Shown here: piece after piece, positions 4,091-7,316 of the stretch
Layout: every line of letters starts with the position of its first letter
Numbering within the stretch: position 1 is the first letter of the stretch
Assembly: GCA_964425415.1 (NCBI GenBank)
Contig: CAYRMJ010000066.1
Span: 1-7,316 of the forward strand
DNA length: 7,316 nucleotides
Direction of reading: 5' to 3'
Origin: JAADDK01 sp964425415
GTDB lineage: Archaea > Thermoplasmatota > Thermoplasmata > Thermoplasmatales > Aciduliprofundaceae
Made by a program: the position numbers and the translations under genes
Notes under the pieces: generated by a model
What the model was told of the DNA's origin: nothing
The model's input: the letters and a program-made list of their open reading frames with translations, nothing else
The model's database searches: none

Positions 4091-6206
4091 ACTTACCTCC
4101 TATCAGTTTTCTGATTATCTCTCTCATCTCAATTACAACATACATATCCCCACGATTTATTGCTTTTCCTGTCTCCGCCCAAGATCTGTGTTGCAACAAC
4201 TTTGCAATTAGTATCTGTTTCTGCTCCGCAGTAAGCTGTTTTGATTTTGTGAGAAAATACTGCTCTCCTACACTTTGCAAAACATCCATGGTGACCTCAT
4301 AGTTTCCCGGGCCCCACGCATACGCAATAAGCCTTTTCCAGTCAACTTCATCAAGTTTTATTTTTCCTCTTTTGGGCACTGTATCTAAAATAAGCTGTGC
4401 AAGCTCTGGATCCAGCGAAGAATGCACCTCTCCAAGAGTTCTAACAAATCGTCTGCCAAATATTCTTCGCATCTCATCTGTATTATGTGCCTTGAGGACC
4501 GTTACAGAGTACTCTCCTGTCTTCTCGTTTATTTTTGGGGATATATGAATTGGATAAAACCCGTTTGAAATCCAGAATCTTATTAGACTTGCAGTAGCGC
4601 CAAAAGCTGCTCCGAACCAATCAAAATTTTCCCGAGATATGTTCTCAAGCATCAAAGAGCCTATTCCCATATTCATCAGCGATGGATGAGTTGCTATCCT
4701 AACTATTCTTAAACCTTTCATTTTAAGAAATTCTCTGTTTCTGTAATGCTTAACCACTATATCAGGAATTATATTCCCTGCAGGCACCATTCCATAGTAC
4801 ATCTCATCTGCAAAATTCTCAATTCCCCCCTCCTTGGCCATCTGAACAGAACACACAACATGCCCATTGTATTCCAGAGTTCTTATCTCCTGATTTGGAG
4901 CATCGCATAAAATACCAAAATCATTGGGATTATTCCTGTAATGTGCAAGAACAAATATGCCATAGTACTCTCGCAATTTTCTTTCATCTTGGAGTAATTC
5001 TTCTATTGTGTATTTTTTATACTCCAGCTTTCTCAAATCCACGCTGCCAATATCGGCAGGCTCGGAATCAAGTAGCAAGGTATCAAAAAGCCATCTTTCT
5101 ATTGGATCATCAGAAGCATAACGTATTGGCTCTTTCATTTTCAGCTCCAATAATCCGCTCTTTCGTCTCCTGATTTCCCCCATAAAGCGTATGGCAAATG
5201 CACGTCCAGTACCTTCATATCCATGCACTGTGGTGGAATACACAACCCTTTTTGATTTTAGAAATCTTAGAAGTTGTGGAACTGCTATGCCCGCAGCCTC
5301 ATCCACAATCATCAGATCATATTTTTTAGGAGAGACACGCAGAGGCTCTTTGAACTCCACCACAAAATTTTTTCCGAAAATAGATTTTCCATCACTTCTA
5401 AAAACCACACCAAGCATGCTTAGAGTGCTTTTCAAAAATTTAAAAAGCTCCTCAACATTTCTCTTATTAGGAGCAGTAATACCAACCTTTCTAACATTTC
5501 TCGTGAAAATTTCATTTGCCACATATATTCCCAAAGCACTACTCTTTCCGCGCCCCCTGTCTGCTGTCAGTACAACCGCTTTCCAATTTTTATTAATTAA
5601 AGATGAAAGAACATTTACCTGATCCTGCGTTTTTGATACACCCCGAAGATACTCTGGAACCTCTGACTCGTTAATTTCATTTTTTAAACCTTCACATTCG
5701 TGATTGCTCTTTTTTATCCATTGACCCTCAAGATTTATTGATATGCCGCCATGTTCCAGCATCTTTTTTAGGAGCCAAGAGATAAAATTATGCTTCACAT
5801 CACTCAGTGAGTAAGGTGGTGTGAGAATGGTCTCGTGAAAATAATTGGTTTGCATCTTCCACTTTTCAATTTCAGGCGCTAAAATAAATATGGCGCCCCC
5901 ACCCCGCACAACACCTACGAGTTTTCCCAAATCATTCGGAATCAGCGAGTGATGAAAATCAAGAGCCAAAATGTCATAGGTTTTTCCAAGGTATTTATCT
6001 GAGTTCTTTAGATCCTCAATCTCTCCGGGCAGTGAAAAATCGCGTTTCCAAGTGAAAATTATCTTGGTTTTGTTTGGTAGCCCCTCAAATATGCTCTTCA
6101 ATGTAGATAATCCCCATTCCCTACGCCCAGAAAGGAGAAATAAATGCCGATGATTGCATCTTTTCGCTTCCTCCAGCGCATTAAAGATGTGAGGAAGCAT
6201 GCTCAT
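3993..6206 (-). CDS. tmcA: tRNA/RNA cytidine N4-acetyltransferase TmcA
   Basis: TmcA acetylates cytidine in RNA to N4-acetylcytidine using acetyl-CoA and ATP: the wobble base of elongator tRNA-Met in bacteria, and many tRNA and rRNA sites in some thermophilic archaea. The 737 residues show the full domain order. An N-terminal DUF1726-type region (about 1-160) comes first. The RecD-like helicase/ATPase domain follows, with Walker A TADRGRGKSS (214-223, Lys221) and Walker B LMIVDEAAGIAVP (298-310). Next is the GNAT acetyltransferase domain, with motif A RIVRIATHPSLMNMGIGS (500-517) and GFYPIHISP (549-557). The C-terminal tRNA-binding region spans about 590-705. The ATG at 6206 overlaps the aIF1 stop as ATGA, indicating translational coupling; an in-frame ATG lies six bases later at 6200. 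Residues 706-737 are read from DNA that also encodes the ASCH start. This basic tail (NKRRREES) may be a read-through extension rather than family sequence. Confidence 0.93.
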   Translation of the reverse strand: MSMLPHIFNALEEAKRCNHRHLFLLSGRREWGLSTLKSIFEGLPNKTKIIFTWKRDFSLPGEIEDLKNSDKYLGKTYDILALDFHHSLIPNDLGKLVGVVRGGGAIFILAPEIEKWKMQTNYFHETILTPPYSLSDVKHNFISWLLKKMLEHGGISINLEGQWIKKSNHECEGLKNEINESEVPEYLRGVSKTQDQVNVLSSLINKNWKAVVLTADRGRGKSSALGIYVANEIFTRNVRKVGITAPNKRNVEELFKFLKSTLSMLGVVFRSDGKSIFGKNFVVEFKEPLRVSPKKYDLMIVDEAAGIAVPQLLRFLKSKRVVYSTTVHGYEGTGRAFAIRFMGEIRRRKSGLLELKMKEPIRYASDDPIERWLFDTLLLDSEPADIGSVDLRKLEYKKYTIEELLQDERKLREYYGIFVLAHYRNNPNDFGILCDAPNQEIRTLEYNGHVVCSVQMAKEGGIENFADEMYYGMVPAGNIIPDIVVKHYRNREFLKMKGLRIVRIATHPSLMNMGIGSLMLENISRENFDWFGAAFGATASLIRFWISNGFYPIHISPKINEKTGEYSVTVLKAHNTDEMRRIFGRRFVRTLGEVHSSLDPELAQLILDTVPKRGKIKLDEVDWKRLIAYAWGPGNYEVTMDVLQSVGEQYFLTKSKQLTAEQKQILIAKLLQHRSWAETGKAINRGDMYVVIEMREIIRKLIGGKYDEEISEFQRRFHGENKRRREESNAKIGYKGL
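4095..4101 (-). promoter_or_regulatory. Strong Shine-Dalgarno site for the ASCH gene, inside tmcA
   Basis: AGGAGGT reads from 4101 to 4095 on the minus strand, four bases before the ATG at 4090. It is the best match to the 16S rRNA 3' end in the window and lies within tmcA codons for Ile-Gly-Gly. It decides the ASCH start and shows that the overlapping start is real, since later in-frame ATGs such as 4054 lack a comparable spaced site at the motif's N-terminal edge. Confidence 0.75.
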
Positions 6207-6499
6207 TCTATTACTTCAACAACGTATCCCTGGTCTTCCAAAAACTTTCTGGCTTTTTCCTTCTGGTCGCCCTGCAACTCAATGCGTCCGTCTTTCACTG
6301 TGCCTCCAGATGCAACTTTCTTCTTTAGATCTTTGGCAAGGTCTTTAAGATTCACATCCTTCTCATTGAACCCCTCAATTATGGTCACCAGCTTTCCATA
6401 GCGCCTGCGATCCGTGTATATCTTTATCACTTGCTGTTCCTTGGAAATCTCTTCCCAAGCAAACAGCTCATCCGGTAGTCCAGTTATAGCCTTCTTCAT
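6203..6499 (-). CDS. sui1: Translation initiation factor aIF1 (SUI1/eIF1 family)
   Basis: The 98-residue product is archaeal aIF1, which binds the small ribosomal subunit near the P site and checks start-codon selection. Family features are the basic loop DRRRYGKLVTIIEGF (30-44), the central helix LKDLAKDLKKKVASGG (51-66), and the strand-turn GGTVKDGRIELQGDQ (65-79) followed by a helix and final strand. An N-terminal extension of about 20 residues (GLPDELFAWEEI) is normal in archaea. Length matches the family. It is the first gene of a three-gene unit: its TGA overlaps the tmcA ATG. A TATA box centred about 28 bases from the start predicts a nearly leaderless transcript, although AAGGA lies seven bases before the ATG. 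Confidence 0.95.
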   Translation of the reverse strand: MKKAITGLPDELFAWEEISKEQQVIKIYTDRRRYGKLVTIIEGFNEKDVNLKDLAKDLKKKVASGGTVKDGRIELQGDQKEKARKFLEDQGYVVEVIE

Positions 6500-6523
6500 T
6501 ACAGTTCCTTCAATTTAACGCAA

Positions 6524-6539
6524 ATATATATAACTTTCG
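6524..6539 (-). promoter_or_regulatory. Strong promoter of the aIF1-tmcA-ASCH operon
   Basis: On the minus strand CGAAAGT (6539-6533) matches the archaeal BRE consensus cRnAAnt at every specified position. It overlaps the first base of TTATATATAT (6533-6524). The expected transcription start falls near 6500-6503, at or just before the aIF1 ATG (6499). This is the clearest promoter in the window and the only one seen for the three-gene unit. Confidence 0.7.
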
Positions 6540-6570
6540 TTGTATGCTGCCAATTTTTGTGGGTGGGTGA

Positions 6571-6614
6571 GAAAAAAGTATTTAAACAAATGGAGATTAC
6601 CCTCTCAAAGGTGA
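6571..6614 (+). promoter_or_regulatory. rps3ae promoter and ribosome binding site
   Basis: A purine-rich BRE-like stretch GAAAAAAG (6571-6578) precedes the TATA element TATTTAAA (6579-6586), predicting a transcription start near 6608. The SD sequence GGTGA (6610-6614) follows immediately and lies six bases before the ATG at 6621, so the leader would be about 13 bases. This promoter faces away from the aIF1 promoter; together they occupy the 121-base divergent gap, in which I see no further gene. Confidence 0.6.
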
Positions 6615-6620
6615 AGAACC

Positions 6621-7283
6621 ATGGCTTCAAAGAGAGACCGCACAGCCGCAAGGAAAGTTCGTGATAAATGGCGTTCAAAGGTATGGTACACCATAATTGC
6701 TCCTGAGACTTTCAGTTCCAAAGAGCTGGGTATGACTCCCGCAGATGATCCAGAGAAGGTCATAGGTAGAGTTGCTGAATCAACTCTCTACGACTTGACT
6801 GGTAATTTCAAAAAAATGCATGTGAAGCTCTACTTCAAGATTAACAAAGTGCAGGGAACCAACGCGCATACAAGATTTATAGGGCATGACATGACTACTG
6901 ATTACATAAGGCGTATGATTCGCCGTAGGAGAAGTAGAATTGATGCCATTTTCAATGTGCAAACTGCAGATGGGTACAGAATGCGTGTGAAAGTGCTTAC
7001 TGTTCCTGACAGAAGGATTAAGTCATCAATAAAGAGCGAGATTAGAAAGAAAATTCAAGAGTTTCTCACAGATAAATCCGGATCCATGACGTTCTCCGAG
7101 TATGTGAAGTATATAATAAGCGATGATTCAACCAAGGACCTCGCAAAAGCTCTTAAACCCATTTACCCCGTTAGGAGAATTGAAATAAGAAAATCTGAAG
7201 TTCTTCACTTCCCAGAGGAAAAGATAGTGGAGCTTGTTCAAGAAGAGCCAGAAGAGGAAGTTGAAGAGCCTCAGGCTTCCTGA
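6621..7283 (+). CDS. rps3ae: Ribosomal protein S3Ae (eS1) of the 30S subunit
   Basis: This 220-residue protein is the archaeal/eukaryotic small-subunit protein S3Ae (eS1), which sits on the platform near the mRNA exit. The family is recognisable from the basic N-terminus (RTAARKVRDKWRSK, 7-20), the segment VWYTIIAPETF (21-31), the beta-rich core with IGRVAESTLYDLTGNF (48-63), the arginine cluster YIRRMIRRRRSRID (95-108) and the PIYPVRRIEIRKSEV end of the core (180-194). The last 18 residues are a Glu-rich acidic tail, as in many archaeal S3Ae proteins. The ATG is set by GGTGA six bases upstream. A tRNA gene starts three bases after the stop, so the mRNA probably continues into the tRNA. Confidence 0.95.
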   Translation: MASKRDRTAARKVRDKWRSKVWYTIIAPETFSSKELGMTPADDPEKVIGRVAESTLYDLTGNFKKMHVKLYFKINKVQGTNAHTRFIGHDMTTDYIRRMIRRRRSRIDAIFNVQTADGYRMRVKVLTVPDRRIKSSIKSEIRKKIQEFLTDKSGSMTFSEYVKYIISDDSTKDLAKALKPIYPVRRIEIRKSEVLHFPEEKIVELVQEEPEEEVEEPQAS

Positions 7284-7286
7284 GAT

Positions 7287-7316
7287 GCCGGGGTGGCTCA
7301 GCCTGGTGGAGCGTCG
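7287..7316 (+). tRNA. tRNA gene, 5' part only, cut by the window end
   Basis: The 30 bases fit a tRNA 5' half. The acceptor strand is GCCGGGG (7287-7293), followed by T8 and G9. The D arm has stem GCTC (7296-7299) pairing perfectly with GAGC (7309-7312) around the loop AGCCTGGTG that contains G18-G19. Base 26 and the first anticodon-stem bases TCG end the window. The anticodon is outside, so the amino acid cannot be named. Position 21 appears to be G where A is usual. Confidence 0.85.

Noticed and set aside
5191..5622. A 143-codon plus-strand open frame opposite the TmcA ATPase domain
   Set aside because: It covers the Walker A and B coding region on the other strand, shows no family resemblance and has no promoter or SD site.
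6593..6606. GAGA/TCTC hairpin before rps3ae
   Set aside because: The stem is only four pairs with a six-base loop, and most of it probably lies upstream of the transcript start.
1..7316. Mobile elements, CRISPR arrays, attachment sites or a replication origin
   Set aside because: No transposase, integrase, terminal inverted repeats, regularly spaced repeats or origin-type repeat clusters were seen, and nearly all DNA is taken up by housekeeping or signalling genes.

Overview
The window reads as a chromosomal segment of a euryarchaeon. Evidence: ribosomal protein S3Ae (eS1) and SUI1/aIF1 of archaeal type, a TrmB-family regulator, archaeal TmcA, roadblock and V4R signalling proteins, BRE/TATA promoters instead of -35/-10 boxes, GGTGAT-type Shine-Dalgarno (SD) sites, and extremely short or absent 5' leaders. 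AT-rich intergenic DNA and this gene set would fit a Thermoplasmatota lineage such as the Aciduliprofundum/DHVE2 group, but that placement is an inference from memory and was not tested.

Layout from left to right. (1) A plus-strand methylthioribose-1-phosphate isomerase gene (mtnA) with a compact promoter and a possible SD-masking hairpin. (2) A plus-strand TrmB-family transcriptional regulator with a leaderless-type promoter. Its stop overlaps, tail to tail, (3) a minus-strand pair: a V4R-domain protein followed by a small roadblock/LC7 protein, with their own promoter. (4) A minus-strand two-CBS-domain protein with a C-terminal zinc ribbon and its own promoter. (5) A minus-strand operon transcribed in the order aIF1 (SUI1) - tmcA - ASCH-domain protein, driven by a strong BRE/TATA promoter near 6530. 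(6) Divergent from it, the plus-strand gene for ribosomal protein S3Ae, followed after 3 bases by the 5' end of a tRNA gene cut by the window edge.

The most interesting part is the aIF1-tmcA-ASCH operon. TmcA writes N4-acetylcytidine (ac4C) into RNA. The ASCH protein is about the size of E. coli YqfB, an ASCH protein known to hydrolyse N4-acetylcytidine, and keeps the Lys and Thr of its active site, with Asp where YqfB has Glu. The ASCH start codon lies inside tmcA, so the two genes overlap by 98 bases. This suggests, without proving it, that an ac4C writer and an ac4C amidohydrolase or reader are made together and co-expressed with a translation initiation factor.

A second pattern worth testing is regulatory: the mtnA, trmB and CBS-gene promoters all carry TTGCA exactly seven bases upstream of the TATA element. 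No mobile elements, CRISPR arrays, insertion sequences or pseudogenes were seen. No gene-free stretch exceeds 150 bases.
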